A stretch of DNA of 30,538 nucleotides from Bacteroidales bacterium UBA3764 (GTDB taxonomy: Bacteria; Bacteroidota; Bacteroidia; Bacteroidales; UBA932). The notes beneath the pieces were generated by a model. The model did not search any database. It had not been told where the DNA came from and worked only from the letters and a program-made list of their open reading frames with translations. Positions within the stretch are counted from its first letter, which is position 1; every line of letters begins with the position of its first letter. A program made the position numbers and the translations under genes. Below, piece after piece: positions 1 to 8,470 of this stretch. Location of the stretch: the NCBI GenBank assembly GCA_002371115.1, contig DFFY01000069.1, positions 2,699 to 33,236 of the forward strand. The letters run 5' to 3'.

Positions 1-1140
1 TTCTTCTGGGTGGCCCGCATGATTATGGCCGGCGAGGAATTCATGGGCAAGGAGCCATTCTCCAACGTGTATTTCACCGGAATTGTCCGTGACAAACTGG
101 GCCGCAAGATGAGCAAAACGCTGGGTAACAGCCCCAATCCGCTGGAACTTATTGAAAAATACGGGGCCGATGCCGTCCGTATTGGCATGCTGCTGTGCTC
201 CAGCGCCGGCAACGACATCTTCTATGACGAGGCCCAAATCCAGCAAGGCGCCGCCTTCTGCAACAAGATTTGGAACAGCTACCGGCTGGTGAAAGGTTTC
301 CAGGTGAGTGAAGACGTGCAGCAGAGCCCCGTGGCCGCCAAGGCCATTGAATGGTTTGACGCCAAGCTCTCGGAAACGGTGGCCCTGGTGGAAGACCATT
401 ACAGCAAGTTCCGCATTTCGGACGCCCTCATGACCACTTACAAGCTTTTCTGGGACGACTATTGCTCTTGGTACCTGGAGGCCATTAAACCGGCGTTTGG
501 CAGCCCTGTGGACCCTGCAACGTATAAGGCTACCCTGGGCTTCTTTGAGGCCCTCCTGAAGCTCATTCACCCGGTGATGCCGTTCATCACGGAAGAGTTG
601 TGGCAGGATATTGCCCCCAGAAAGGAAGGGGAAACCATCATGTATGCCGCTACGCCCAAGGCGCAGCCCTACAAGCAGGAAGTCCTGGACAACTTTGCCC
701 TGGCCATGGAAACCGTGAACGGTGTGCGTGGCGTACGCAGCCAGCGCAACCTGCCTCCCAAGGAACAGCTGAGCCTCAAAATCAAAGGCGCCTTCCCGGC
801 CCAGATGATGCCCGTGGTGGAGAAAATGAGCAACAGCGCCGTGGAAATTGTGCCTGGTTTTGGCGGTGCGCAAGGCGTGGGTTTCATGGTCCGCACCCTG
901 GAAATGTTTGTGGTTTTGGATGGAAAAGTGAACGTGGCAGAAGAGCTGGAAAAAGCACAAAAGGAACTCCAGTATCAGCAGCAGTTCCTGGAGAACGTGC
1001 GCAAAAAACTCTCCAACGAGCGCTTCGTGTCCAACGCTCCGGCTGCCGTCATTGAGACCGAGCGCAAAAAAGAGGCAGACTCTCTTTCCAAGATTGAAAG
1101 TTTGCAAGAAAAGATTAAGTCATTAGAAACGAGTAAATAA
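1..1140 (+). CDS. valS: Valine--tRNA ligase, 3' part (5' end outside window)
   Basis: Class I aminoacyl-tRNA synthetase that charges tRNA-Val in the cytoplasm. The frame is open from base 1 and the gene starts upstream, so only about 379 C-terminal residues are visible out of some 870-900 for the family. The KMSKT catalytic loop lies at 106-120, followed by the typical LGNSPNPLELI stretch and GADAVRIGML. The anticodon-binding helical domain follows (the YCSWYLEAIKP and HPVMPFITEELW motifs). The last 65 or so residues form the charged coiled-coil arm that separates ValRS from IleRS and LeuRS. The end is intact (TAA at 1138-1140). The next gene starts 33 nt downstream on the same strand, so co-transcription is likely. 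The assignment is secure. Confidence 0.96.
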   Translation, partial: FFWVARMIMAGEEFMGKEPFSNVYFTGIVRDKLGRKMSKTLGNSPNPLELIEKYGADAVRIGMLLCSSAGNDIFYDEAQIQQGAAFCNKIWNSYRLVKGFQVSEDVQQSPVAAKAIEWFDAKLSETVALVEDHYSKFRISDALMTTYKLFWDDYCSWYLEAIKPAFGSPVDPATYKATLGFFEALLKLIHPVMPFITEELWQDIAPRKEGETIMYAATPKAQPYKQEVLDNFALAMETVNGVRGVRSQRNLPPKEQLSLKIKGAFPAQMMPVVEKMSNSAVEIVPGFGGAQGVGFMVRTLEMFVVLDGKVNVAEELEKAQKELQYQQQFLENVRKKLSNERFVSNAPAAVIETERKKEADSLSKIESLQEKIKSLETSK

Positions 1141-1173
1141 AACATACTTGTTAATTACTGTAACATTTTTGTT

Positions 1174-1587
1174 ATGGCGCTTTTTAAGACAACTTTTCCA
1201 GTCCGGTATTACGAGACCGACCAAATGGCGGTGGTACATCACTCCAATTATGTCCGTTATTTTGAGTTGGCCCGTGACGAGATGATGGTGCAGCTGGGCT
1301 TTCCCATCGAGCGTTGTGAGAAGGAATTAAAAGTCCTAGTCCCCATTGTTTCCCTGGAATGCCATTTCCGGCATCCCGCCCGGATGGGGGACGTCCTCAC
1401 GGCAACGGCGGAAGTCACCCGGGTTCCCATGGCCAAAATGCTTATCAAGCAGGCCGTGTATAACCAGGATGGCGTGCTCTGTGCAGAAGGCTCGGTGACC
1501 CTGGGCTTCCTGGACAGCGCCACTTTCACACCCATCCGCTGCCCGGAAATTATTACTGAACTTTTCGAAAAACACATTAACGACTGA
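1174..1587 (+). CDS. YbgC-type acyl-CoA thioesterase (hotdog fold)
   Basis: This 137-residue protein has the usual length of the 4-hydroxybenzoyl-CoA thioesterase / YbgC family, cytoplasmic hotdog enzymes that hydrolyse short acyl-CoA thioesters. The N-terminal motif around residues 14-35 (YETDQMAVVHHSNYVRYFEL) carries the expected Asp17 and the H-x-x-Y-x-x-Y-F-E pattern of the active-site helix. The middle has the strand pattern of the fold, including the conserved E-C-x-F-R-x-P-A-R-x-G-D turn. It sits between valS and tatA, 4 nt before tatA. YbgC proteins often lie beside envelope (Tol-Pal) genes in proteobacteria, but no tol gene is visible here. The physiological substrate cannot be inferred. 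Confidence 0.87.
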   Translation: MALFKTTFPVRYYETDQMAVVHHSNYVRYFELARDEMMVQLGFPIERCEKELKVLVPIVSLECHFRHPARMGDVLTATAEVTRVPMAKMLIKQAVYNQDGVLCAEGSVTLGFLDSATFTPIRCPEIITELFEKHIND

Positions 1588-1591
1588 GAAT

Positions 1592-1801
1592 ATGCTTGCT
1601 TATCCGCTCATCATGATTGGTACATGGGAGATTGTCGCCATTGTCCTGGTAGTCCTGCTCTTGTTTGGCGGGAAGAAGATTCCCGAGCTCATGAAAGGCC
1701 TTGGCAAAGGCGTGAAAAGCTTTAAGGAGGGAATGAACGAGGTGGAGAAGGAGGTGAACGACGCCGTCAAGGAGGACGCTCCTAAAAAGGAAGAAAAGTA
1801 A
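1592..1801 (+). CDS. tatA: Sec-independent protein translocase subunit TatA
   Basis: TatA oligomers form the variable-size passage through which folded twin-arginine substrates cross the inner membrane. The 69-residue protein has the standard architecture: a short N-terminus, one membrane helix (about residues 10-25, ending LLLFGGKKIPELMKGLGKG with the family's F-G hinge), an amphipathic helix (about 27-45) and a Lys/Glu-rich tail. ATG 1592 is taken as the start. ATG 1613 (Met8) is a possible alternative and would place the helix closer to the N-terminus, as in many homologues. It lies 4 nt after the thioesterase and 2 nt before tatC. No TatB-like gene follows, as is normal for Bacteroidetes minimal TatAC systems. 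Confidence 0.95.
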   Translation: MLAYPLIMIGTWEIVAIVLVVLLLFGGKKIPELMKGLGKGVKSFKEGMNEVEKEVNDAVKEDAPKKEEK

Positions 1802-1803
1802 AG

Positions 1804-2544
1804 GTGGCGGTCCAGGACAGTGAAATGTCCTTCTGGGACCACCTGGAAGCCCTGAGAGGAACCCTTATCCGCTCAGGAGTGGCGGTGTGTCTGTGTTCGC
1901 TGGTTTTTCTGGCTTTCCCGCACCAGCTCTTTTATGCGGTGCTGTGGCCTACGCAGCCGGATTTCATCCTGTACAGCCTGCTGGGGCTGGATTTCAGGAT
2001 GACGCTCATCAACACGGAAGTATCGGCCCAATTCTTCATGCACTTGAAGGTGAGCCTGCTCTGCGGTCTGGTGATTGCTTTCCCGTATGTCATTTACGAG
2101 CTTTGGAAGTTTGTTGCGCCGGCGCTGTACGAACATGAGCGCAGGGCCGTACGGAACGGTTTCCTGCTGTCGTCGGGGCTGTTTTACCTGGGCGTCGTGG
2201 TTGGGTATATGGTGGTGCTGCCGGTGTGCCTGATGTTTTTCATGAACTATACGGTGAGCGATGCCGTTGCCAATACCATCACGCTGGGCTCCTATATGTC
2301 GCTGTTCACCTCCATGGTGTTCCTGATTGGGCTGCTGTTCGAGTTCCCCACCGTCATTCTGGTGCTGTCCGGCATGGGCCTGGTGAGCCGGTCCCAGCTC
2401 AGGAAACTCCGCAAATATGCTTTTGTCATTGTGCTCATCCTCAGTGCATTCATTACGCCCAGCGACCCGTTTTCCATGTTTGTGCTGGCCGTGCCGCTGT
2501 ATGGCCTGTACGAACTTTCCATCCTCTTATGTAAGAAGGTATGA
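1804..2544 (+). CDS. tatC: Sec-independent protein translocase subunit TatC
   Basis: TatC is the six-helix membrane receptor that binds twin-arginine signal peptides and recruits TatA. The 246 residues begin, after a short lead, with the family signature MSFWDHLEALRGTLIRS (first cytoplasmic segment). Further signatures are the FVAPALYEHERR loop, and ITPSDPFSMFVLAVPLYGLYE before the last helix. Six hydrophobic segments can be picked out. GTG 1804 is proposed as the start because purine-rich sequence (AAAGGAAGAAAAG) lies just upstream, but ATG 1825 (Met8) gives the textbook TatC N-terminus and cannot be excluded. Its TGA overlaps the ATG of the ABC-F gene (ATGA, 2541-2544), which suggests translational coupling. 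Confidence 0.95.
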   Translation: MAVQDSEMSFWDHLEALRGTLIRSGVAVCLCSLVFLAFPHQLFYAVLWPTQPDFILYSLLGLDFRMTLINTEVSAQFFMHLKVSLLCGLVIAFPYVIYELWKFVAPALYEHERRAVRNGFLLSSGLFYLGVVVGYMVVLPVCLMFFMNYTVSDAVANTITLGSYMSLFTSMVFLIGLLFEFPTVILVLSGMGLVSRSQLRKLRKYAFVIVLILSAFITPSDPFSMFVLAVPLYGLYELSILLCKKV

Positions 2545-4466
2545 TTTCCATCAATAACGTAACCGTATCCTTTGGCAGTTGGAATTTGCTGGATGGCATC
2601 AATTTCCACATCAGCGAGACCGACAAGATTGGTCTGGTGGGGAAGAACGGCGCCGGAAAATCCACGCTCATGAAGCTGATAACGGGGGAGCAGGCGCCCA
2701 CCGGAGGCAGTATCGACAGGCCTTCGTCGCTGAGAATCGGGTATTTGCCGCAGATTATGGAGCACCACCGTGGCCATACGGTGCTGGAAGAGGCCCTGTC
2801 CGTGTTTGACTATATCCGTGAAATGGAAGCGGAGCTGGCCGCTATTACGGCTGAGCTGGCGGAAAGAACCGACTATGAGTCAGCGGCTTATGCGACACTG
2901 ATAAGCCGGATGAACGAGATCAACGACCGCCTGGGGCTGGAGTCCGGCCTGTCGCCCCGCGCCCAGGCGGAAAAAGTGCTCTTCGGCCTGGGGTTCAAGG
3001 CCTGCGAACTGGACCGCCTGACAGAAACCTTCAGCCAAGGCTGGAACATGCGCATCGAACTGGCCAAAATCCTGCTGGGCCAGCCGGACATCCTGCTATT
3101 GGACGAGCCCACCAACCACCTGGACATCGAGTCCATCGAATGGTTCGAGGACTATCTGAAAGTCTTCCGGGGTGCCGTGCTCCTGGTTTCGCACGACCGT
3201 AAGTTCCTGGACAACGTGACCACGCGCACCGTAGAAATCCTGCTGGGCCACGTGCATGACTACAAAGTCCCTTACAGCCAGTATGTTACGCTGCGGGCAG
3301 AACGCATTGCCCAGCAGACGGCGGCCTATGAGAACCAGCAGCGCATGATTGAGAAGACGGAGGACTTCATCAACCGTTTCCGGTACAAGCCCACCAAGAG
3401 CAACCAGGTGCAGTCGCGCATCAAGGCGCTGGAAAAACTGGAGCGGATAGAGATTGACGAGAGCGACAACGCCACGCTGTCCCTGAAGTTTCCGCCGGCG
3501 CAGCGTTCCGGAGACATTGTTTTCAAGGGAACGGACCTTACCGTGGGCTACCCGCAGAAGGTGGTTTTCAGGAATGCTCAAATAGAGATAAAGCGGGGCG
3601 ATAAAGTGGCGTTCATAGGCCGGAACGGCGAAGGAAAAACCACCCTTATGCGTGTGATTATGGGCGAACTGGAGCCCATGGAAGGCGAGGCAAAACTGGG
3701 ACACAACGTAAAAACGGGCTATTATGCCCAAAACCAGGAAGACATCCTGGACCCCTCGGAGACCGTTTTCGGCACCCTGGACCGGATTGCGGTGGGGGAG
3801 ATTCGCGCCAAACTCAGGGACCTTTTGGGTGCGTTCCTCTTCAAAGGAGAAGATATCGACAAAAAAGTGTCTGTTCTCAGTGGCGGTGAACGTGCCCGGC
3901 TGGGTATGGCCAAGCTCATGCTGAGCCCATATAACGTGTTGGCACTGGACGAGCCCACCAACCACATGGACATTCGCTCAAAAGATATCCTGAAACAGGC
4001 GCTGAAAGCCTTTGACGGCACGTTAATTGTGGTCTCCCATGACCGGGATTTCCTGGATGGCCTGGTGGACAAGCTGTACGAGTTCCGGGACGGGAAAGTG
4101 ACGGAACATTTGGGAAGTGTGCAGGAATTCCTGCAAAAACGCAGGCTGGAGAGCCTGCAGGAGCTGGAGCGCAGGCAGCCTGCCGCAGAAAAGGCGGTGG
4201 AGAAACCCGTGACAGCGCAGGCAAAGCAGTTCCAGCAGCAGAAGTTCGTGACCAAGGAACAGCGCAAACTGCAAAACCGCGTGAGCTTCCTGGAAAAGGA
4301 AATTGCCAAACGGGAAGGCCGGATGGGGGAGATTGAGAAGTTGCTCAGTGCCCCGGGACCGCAGGATGACGTCATGGAACTTACGCGGGAGTACCTGGAA
4401 CTCAAGCGCGCCCTGGACGCGGATACCGATGAATGGACCGGGCTCATGGAACAATTGGAAAACTAA
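2541..4466 (+). CDS. ABC-F family ATPase (ribosome-associated type)
   Basis: A 641-residue protein with two ABC ATPase domains and no membrane segments. This is the ABC-F layout, whose members act on the ribosome in translation quality control or antibiotic protection rather than transport. Domain 1 has Walker A GKNGAGKST (34-42), a signature-like FSQGWNMR (164-171) and Walker B LLLDEPTNHLDIESIEW (185 on). The inter-domain linker (about 240-310) is helical and charged, including RFRYKPTKSNQVQSRIKALE. Domain 2 has Walker A GRNGEGKTT (about 360), a canonical LSGGERARLG signature (about 445) and LALDEPTNHMDI. A C-terminal coiled coil spans about 545-641. The first signature has Gln where most homologues have Gly. 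The subgroup (Uup, YheS or another) was not resolved. Confidence 0.93.
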   Translation: MISINNVTVSFGSWNLLDGINFHISETDKIGLVGKNGAGKSTLMKLITGEQAPTGGSIDRPSSLRIGYLPQIMEHHRGHTVLEEALSVFDYIREMEAELAAITAELAERTDYESAAYATLISRMNEINDRLGLESGLSPRAQAEKVLFGLGFKACELDRLTETFSQGWNMRIELAKILLGQPDILLLDEPTNHLDIESIEWFEDYLKVFRGAVLLVSHDRKFLDNVTTRTVEILLGHVHDYKVPYSQYVTLRAERIAQQTAAYENQQRMIEKTEDFINRFRYKPTKSNQVQSRIKALEKLERIEIDESDNATLSLKFPPAQRSGDIVFKGTDLTVGYPQKVVFRNAQIEIKRGDKVAFIGRNGEGKTTLMRVIMGELEPMEGEAKLGHNVKTGYYAQNQEDILDPSETVFGTLDRIAVGEIRAKLRDLLGAFLFKGEDIDKKVSVLSGGERARLGMAKLMLSPYNVLALDEPTNHMDIRSKDILKQALKAFDGTLIVVSHDRDFLDGLVDKLYEFRDGKVTEHLGSVQEFLQKRRLESLQELERRQPAAEKAVEKPVTAQAKQFQQQKFVTKEQRKLQNRVSFLEKEIAKREGRMGEIEKLLSAPGPQDDVMELTREYLELKRALDADTDEWTGLMEQLEN

Positions 4467-4477
4467 TTATCAGCGAT

Positions 4478-5467
4478 ATGAAAAACATGTTTAACAAAAT
4501 TCTGTGCATGGCCGTCATGGCAAGTGCATTTGTGTTCCCCGCCAAGGCGCAGCTCACCACTTCCCAGTGGGAGGAAAAGACGCTGCCGGTAGGGGAATTT
4601 TCTTCAGTAGAAGTAGTTGGAGACTTTGAAGTGGCCCTCACCAAGGGAGCCTACAGCGTGCGGCTCACCGCAGACAAGGTCCTGATCCCTTACGTGCAGG
4701 TGTATGTTCGTTCCAAGACCCTCTATGTGGCCTATGATGAGAAAGCCGTTCCCAAGGACGTGAAAAAACTCTACAAGGGAAAGGATGCCCCGAAACCGGT
4801 CTTCCGCGCCGTGGTTTCCATGCCGGAGCTCAACGGAATCAAGCTTGACGACAACGTGATGCTGGCCTCTGCGGAGGAATTCTATGGCTCCAAAGTCAAT
4901 ATCTCGCTGGCCGGAAAGTCCCAGATCAAGAACCTGACCATTCATGCCAATGACATTTCCCTGGACATGAAGAAGAACGCCCAGGCCGTGATTACACTCA
5001 ACGCCGACTCCAAACTGGAAGTGAATACCGACGACAAGGCCATATTGAAACTGACGGAAAAGACCAAGGAGTTCACGCTCAATGCCAAAGGAAGCTCGGA
5101 CAACGCGGTTTCCGGTGAAGGTGACGCAATAACCCTGAAACTGGGAGAGAAAGCCAGTGTAAACATGAGCCAGAATACGAAAAAGGTGGCCTTGGAAGCA
5201 GGCGGTTCTTCCAGCCTTGTACTGAATGGCAAGGCCGAATCCCTGGAAGTGAAGGGTGACAAAAACGCCACCGTGGACGCCAGCGCCTTCCCGGTAGAGC
5301 GTGTGAACGCCAACTTGGGTGGCGGCAGGGTCGATGTAAACGTGGAGAAAGAGCTGAAAGTGACCCTGGAAGGAGGAAGCACCCTGGTCTATGCCGGTTC
5401 CCCGACTATCCTGGTGGGCAAGATAGTAAAATCTACCCTGGCTCCGGCCGGCGCACTCAAGAAATAA
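4478..5467 (+). CDS. Secreted GIN-domain (DUF2807) protein
   Basis: The 329-residue product starts at ATG 4478; an in-frame ATG at 4433 would precede the signal sequence and lies inside the ABC-F gene. Residues 1-25 form a Sec signal peptide with a likely cleavage AKA|Q, so the protein is exported. The remainder has the short repeated beta-strand pattern of the 'putative auto-transporter adhesin head GIN domain' (DUF2807): an opening FSSVEVVGDFEVALTKG, strands in the middle with alternating hydrophobic residues, and a closing GGSTLVYAGSPTI. Known family members are predicted right-handed beta-solenoids of unknown role in Bacteroidetes; adhesion is only a guess from the domain name. Its TAA shares one base with the next ATG (TAATG at 5465-5469). 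Confidence 0.85.
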   Translation: MKNMFNKILCMAVMASAFVFPAKAQLTTSQWEEKTLPVGEFSSVEVVGDFEVALTKGAYSVRLTADKVLIPYVQVYVRSKTLYVAYDEKAVPKDVKKLYKGKDAPKPVFRAVVSMPELNGIKLDDNVMLASAEEFYGSKVNISLAGKSQIKNLTIHANDISLDMKKNAQAVITLNADSKLEVNTDDKAILKLTEKTKEFTLNAKGSSDNAVSGEGDAITLKLGEKASVNMSQNTKKVALEAGGSSSLVLNGKAESLEVKGDKNATVDASAFPVERVNANLGGGRVDVNVEKELKVTLEGGSTLVYAGSPTILVGKIVKSTLAPAGALKK

Positions 5468-6549
5468 TGTACGATTCGCATGTAGATACGCCCTCCCAGC
5501 TCATGCGGCTGCGGAATATCGGCATTGACAATGCCTATGCGCATGTGGATTTCCCTAAGCTGCGGCGCGGCGGTGTAGATGGCTCGTTCTTCGCGCTATA
5601 TACACCGGCCGGCCTGGCTCCGGATGCCGCTACGCGCTATGCGCTGGAGATGCTCTCGGCCGTATATGATGCCGTGGATGCCAATCCTGACTATGCGGCG
5701 CTGGCGTTTTCGCCCGAGGAAGCCGCCAAGAATAAGGCCGACGGCCTCATCTCCGTCTTCATGGGGATGGAGAACGGCGCGCCCGTCCAGGAATCCCTGT
5801 CGCTGCTGCGCACGTTTTATCGGCTTGGGGTGAGTTATGTAACGCTTACCCATAATGGAGACAATGCCATTGCCGACAGCGCCGCAGAAGGCCGGAAATG
5901 GAGCGGCCTGAGCCCTTTCGGCAAGCAGGTAATAGCCGAAATGAATGCCCTGGGCATGATGGTGGACCTGTCCCACGCCTCGGATAAAACCTTTTGGGAC
6001 TGTATCAAGCTTTCCCAGGCGCCGGTGGTGGCCACCCATTCCTGCTGCCGCGCCCTGTGCGGGCACCGGCGCAACCTCACGGACGAGATGCTGCAGGCGC
6101 TGGGAGAAAAGGGCGGTTATGTGGGCATTAATTTCTGTCCGGCCTTCCTGAGCGATGATTTTGCAGCGGATTCCGCCGATGCTGCCTTGCTGGATGAGGC
6201 CGAAGCCGTGGAAGCCCGTTTCATAGAGCATCCCGCCGACCGCGAGCGGGCGGATGCCTGGCATCGGATGCAGGACCGCCTGCTCCAGATCCGGCGTCCG
6301 GGCGTAAAAGAAATTGTGGATCACATAGACCACGCCGTCCGATTTGCCGGACTGGACCATGTGGGAATCGGGACCGATTTTGACGGTATCCTGGTGCCTC
6401 CGGCCGGGCTGGAAGATGTCTCCAAACTGCCTGTCCTGTGGGACGAAATGCGCCGCCGCGGTTACTCGGAAGCGGATATCGAAAAGGTTTCCGGCGGCAA
6501 TTTGATGGCTGTCTGGCAGCGAGTGCTAAAGTGCGCTGAATTAGAATAG
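5467..6549 (+). CDS. Membrane dipeptidase family (M19) zinc peptidase
   Basis: The 360-residue protein matches the renal/membrane dipeptidase family (MEROPS M19), binuclear-zinc enzymes that hydrolyse dipeptides, often with D-residues. Visible metal and active-site signatures are SHVDTPSQL (H and D, residues 4-12), the MGMENG glutamate, DLSHASDKTFWD, PVVATHSCCRALCGHRRNL (two histidines), and HVGIGTDFDG near the C-terminus. No signal peptide is seen, so it is predicted to be cytoplasmic. The start ATG overlaps the preceding stop by one base, which suggests coupling in the long plus-strand run that begins at valS. The 3' end overlaps the convergent cinA by 9 nt with no terminator between them. 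Confidence 0.92.
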   Translation: MYDSHVDTPSQLMRLRNIGIDNAYAHVDFPKLRRGGVDGSFFALYTPAGLAPDAATRYALEMLSAVYDAVDANPDYAALAFSPEEAAKNKADGLISVFMGMENGAPVQESLSLLRTFYRLGVSYVTLTHNGDNAIADSAAEGRKWSGLSPFGKQVIAEMNALGMMVDLSHASDKTFWDCIKLSQAPVVATHSCCRALCGHRRNLTDEMLQALGEKGGYVGINFCPAFLSDDFAADSADAALLDEAEAVEARFIEHPADRERADAWHRMQDRLLQIRRPGVKEIVDHIDHAVRFAGLDHVGIGTDFDGILVPPAGLEDVSKLPVLWDEMRRRGYSEADIEKVSGGNLMAVWQRVLKCAELE

Positions 6550-7797
6550 CTCTTCCTGCAGCGTCAGGCGCAGGAAGTTGAGTGCAGAGGCCGCAAACCG
6601 CTCGATGTTGCGTTTGCGGTCATTTTTGTAGCAGTAGCGGACGGTACGGGTACCGCGTGGTCCGGCCACGCCAATCCATACGGTCCCCACCGGATTGAAA
6701 GCGTCGCCGGCGGGTCCGGCCAGACCGGTGGTGGAGACGGCATAGTCGCTTCCCGTAACCCTTCTAACTCCCTCTGCCATGGCCGCCGCCACTTCGCTGC
6801 TTACCACCCCTTTTTCCTGAATGACGGCAGGGGATACGCCCAGTACTTTTTCTTTTACCGAGACGGCATAAGACGTGACGGAGCCCAGGAAGTAGGCCGA
6901 TGACCCCGGAACGGAGGTAATCAGGTGGGCAATCTCTCCGCCGGTACAGGATTCGGCCGCCGAGAGCGTTTTCCCGGAAGCTTTCAGCAGTTCGCCCACG
7001 GCGGTTTCCAGGTCGGAGTCTTTGTCGGCATAGACAAGCGGCCCCAGGAGCGTTTTTAACTGCGCCAGCCGGGCATCCATGCGTGCGTCCTGCTCCTCAG
7101 CGTTCCCTCCGTAAATGGACAGGCGCAGGCGGATCCCGGTAAGGGGATTGGGCAGGTAGGCCAGATGCATGTCTGCGGGCAAAGTGTCTTCCCAGGGAGC
7201 AATCTTTTCCGACAGGGCCGATTCTGCAATGCCATAGACCATGACGTTGCGGTGCCGGATGCTGTCCAGCGGCTGATGCTGGCGGATGTCTTCCAAAATG
7301 GCCGGGATGGCACCAGCCGCCTCATGCGGGACGCCGGGCAGGGCATAGAGCGTACCGCCGCCTTGGACTTTGCGGAAAACCATGATGGGGGCTGTCCCCA
7401 GGCGGTTTACGATGACTTCGGCGCTGTCCGGAACCTGCGCCTGCGCCAGGTTGGAAGGAAGGACGTCCAGCCCGCGGCTTTGCAGGATTTGATGGACCAT
7501 TTCCAATTGTCCGGGATGGGTGACATAGCCTTTCGCACCTGAAATGTCTGCCAGGACCGCCTTGGTTATATCGTCCTTGGTGGGCCCCAGGCCGCCCGTG
7601 GAAATGACAATGGCATTCTGGGCCAGTTCACGGCTCAGGATGGTGGCGATTTCCGTTTTGTCGTCGCCCAGCGAGATCATCCGTTTCACATGGATGCCGG
7701 CCTCTTCCAGGGCCAGGGCGATACAGGAAGAATTGGTGTCCAGCACCTGGCCGATGAGAATTTCATCGCCGATGGTGCAAATACATGCGTCAATCAT
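6541..7797 (-). CDS. cinA: CinA family protein: MoaB-like domain plus nicotinamide-nucleotide amidase domain
   Basis: A 418-residue two-domain protein of normal CinA length. The N-terminal molybdopterin-binding-like domain shows CTIGDEILIGQVLDTNS (about 7-23) and STGGLGPTKDD (about 66-76). The C-terminal amidase domain (PncC/YgaD type, about residue 265 on) has SAAESCTGGEIAHLITSVPG, SSAYFLGSVTSYA and STTGLAGPAGD. The family deamidates NMN in pyridine-nucleotide salvage. Start: ATG at 7797-7795 is chosen. The frame could be extended to a TTG at 7818, but the ATG gives the conserved N-terminus and has AAGGAG just upstream, though spaced only about 1 nt. The first 8 nt overlap the end of the PyrD-like gene, so the two are probably translated together. 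Confidence 0.93.
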   Translation of the reverse strand: MIDACICTIGDEILIGQVLDTNSSCIALALEEAGIHVKRMISLGDDKTEIATILSRELAQNAIVISTGGLGPTKDDITKAVLADISGAKGYVTHPGQLEMVHQILQSRGLDVLPSNLAQAQVPDSAEVIVNRLGTAPIMVFRKVQGGGTLYALPGVPHEAAGAIPAILEDIRQHQPLDSIRHRNVMVYGIAESALSEKIAPWEDTLPADMHLAYLPNPLTGIRLRLSIYGGNAEEQDARMDARLAQLKTLLGPLVYADKDSDLETAVGELLKASGKTLSAAESCTGGEIAHLITSVPGSSAYFLGSVTSYAVSVKEKVLGVSPAVIQEKGVVSSEVAAAMAEGVRRVTGSDYAVSTTGLAGPAGDAFNPVGTVWIGVAGPRGTRTVRYCYKNDRKRNIERFAASALNFLRLTLQEELF

Positions 7798-8452
7798 TCT
7801 CCTTATGGGGTGTTTCAAGCGTTTTCAGCAATTTTCTCAGGGCCAGCGGACCCAGTTGCGTCTGTACGAGCGATGCGCCGTCCTGAAGCTCCTGCAGGGC
7901 TGTCTCCGCATCTTCTGCCACGCCTATAACCGGGACGCGGTATTGGCATTCAGCAAGCGTTAAGCGGACTTTTTCCGCGTCCGGCGCCACCAGGCCGTCC
8001 AGCCCCGAGAGACGGGCATAACTGCACAGCGGACGGATATCGTCCGGTGTTTCCGCATGGGAGAGCCTTAAAAAAACAGGTGTGTAGCGCTCATAACAGA
8101 GGCGCAGGCTCACAATTTCATCGATGAGTTCCGTGATGTCGGAAATATCGGCCGAACGGATGCCGTTGTCGGAGTCCGGGTCCAGGATGATGAGATGGGC
8201 GAAGTCGTACAGGAGTGAGAAAGAACGGACAATGTCGCTGCTCAAGTTGATGGCCAGGACGCCGTCCGTGATTTTCGGGAGTTTTACACTCCATTCTATG
8301 AGATGGTCTTTAGGGGGAGTGGCGATGGTAAAACCGGCCTTAGGAGCCCATAGAGGGCATTTTTTCAAGCCTTCAGGACCTTGCAGCAAGCCCACAGGAT
8401 TTGCGAAATTGAGTCCCGCGACCTCCAGGGCGAGTGATTTTTTCTTTCTCAT
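7790..8452 (-). CDS. Shortened dihydroorotate-dehydrogenase-like (PyrD-like) TIM-barrel protein
   Basis: The 220-residue protein resembles dihydroorotate dehydrogenase at both ends. Near the N-terminus is VAGLNFANPVGLLQG, like the GLxFxNPVGLAAG opening of class 2 PyrD. Near the C-terminus is VPVIGVAEDAETALQELQDG followed by ASLVQTQLG, like the FMN-phosphate-binding IGVGGI and GASLVQ segments. It is more than 100 residues shorter than class 2 enzymes. The active-site stretch (NxSSPNT in true PyrD) appears replaced by ILDPDSDNGI, so the catalytic base is not evident. A role in pyrimidine synthesis is therefore doubtful; it may be a flavin-binding paralogue with another job, or decaying. It lies 18 nt after the XRE regulator and overlaps cinA by 8 nt. 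Confidence 0.62.
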   Translation of the reverse strand: MRKKKSLALEVAGLNFANPVGLLQGPEGLKKCPLWAPKAGFTIATPPKDHLIEWSVKLPKITDGVLAINLSSDIVRSFSLLYDFAHLIILDPDSDNGIRSADISDITELIDEIVSLRLCYERYTPVFLRLSHAETPDDIRPLCSYARLSGLDGLVAPDAEKVRLTLAECQYRVPVIGVAEDAETALQELQDGASLVQTQLGPLALRKLLKTLETPHKEND

Positions 8453-8470
8453 GCTGCAAAAATAGCAAAA

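Noticed and set aside
4433..4477. Upstream ATG for the DUF2807 gene
   Set aside because: It would add 15 residues before a clear signal peptide and lies within the ABC-F coding region.
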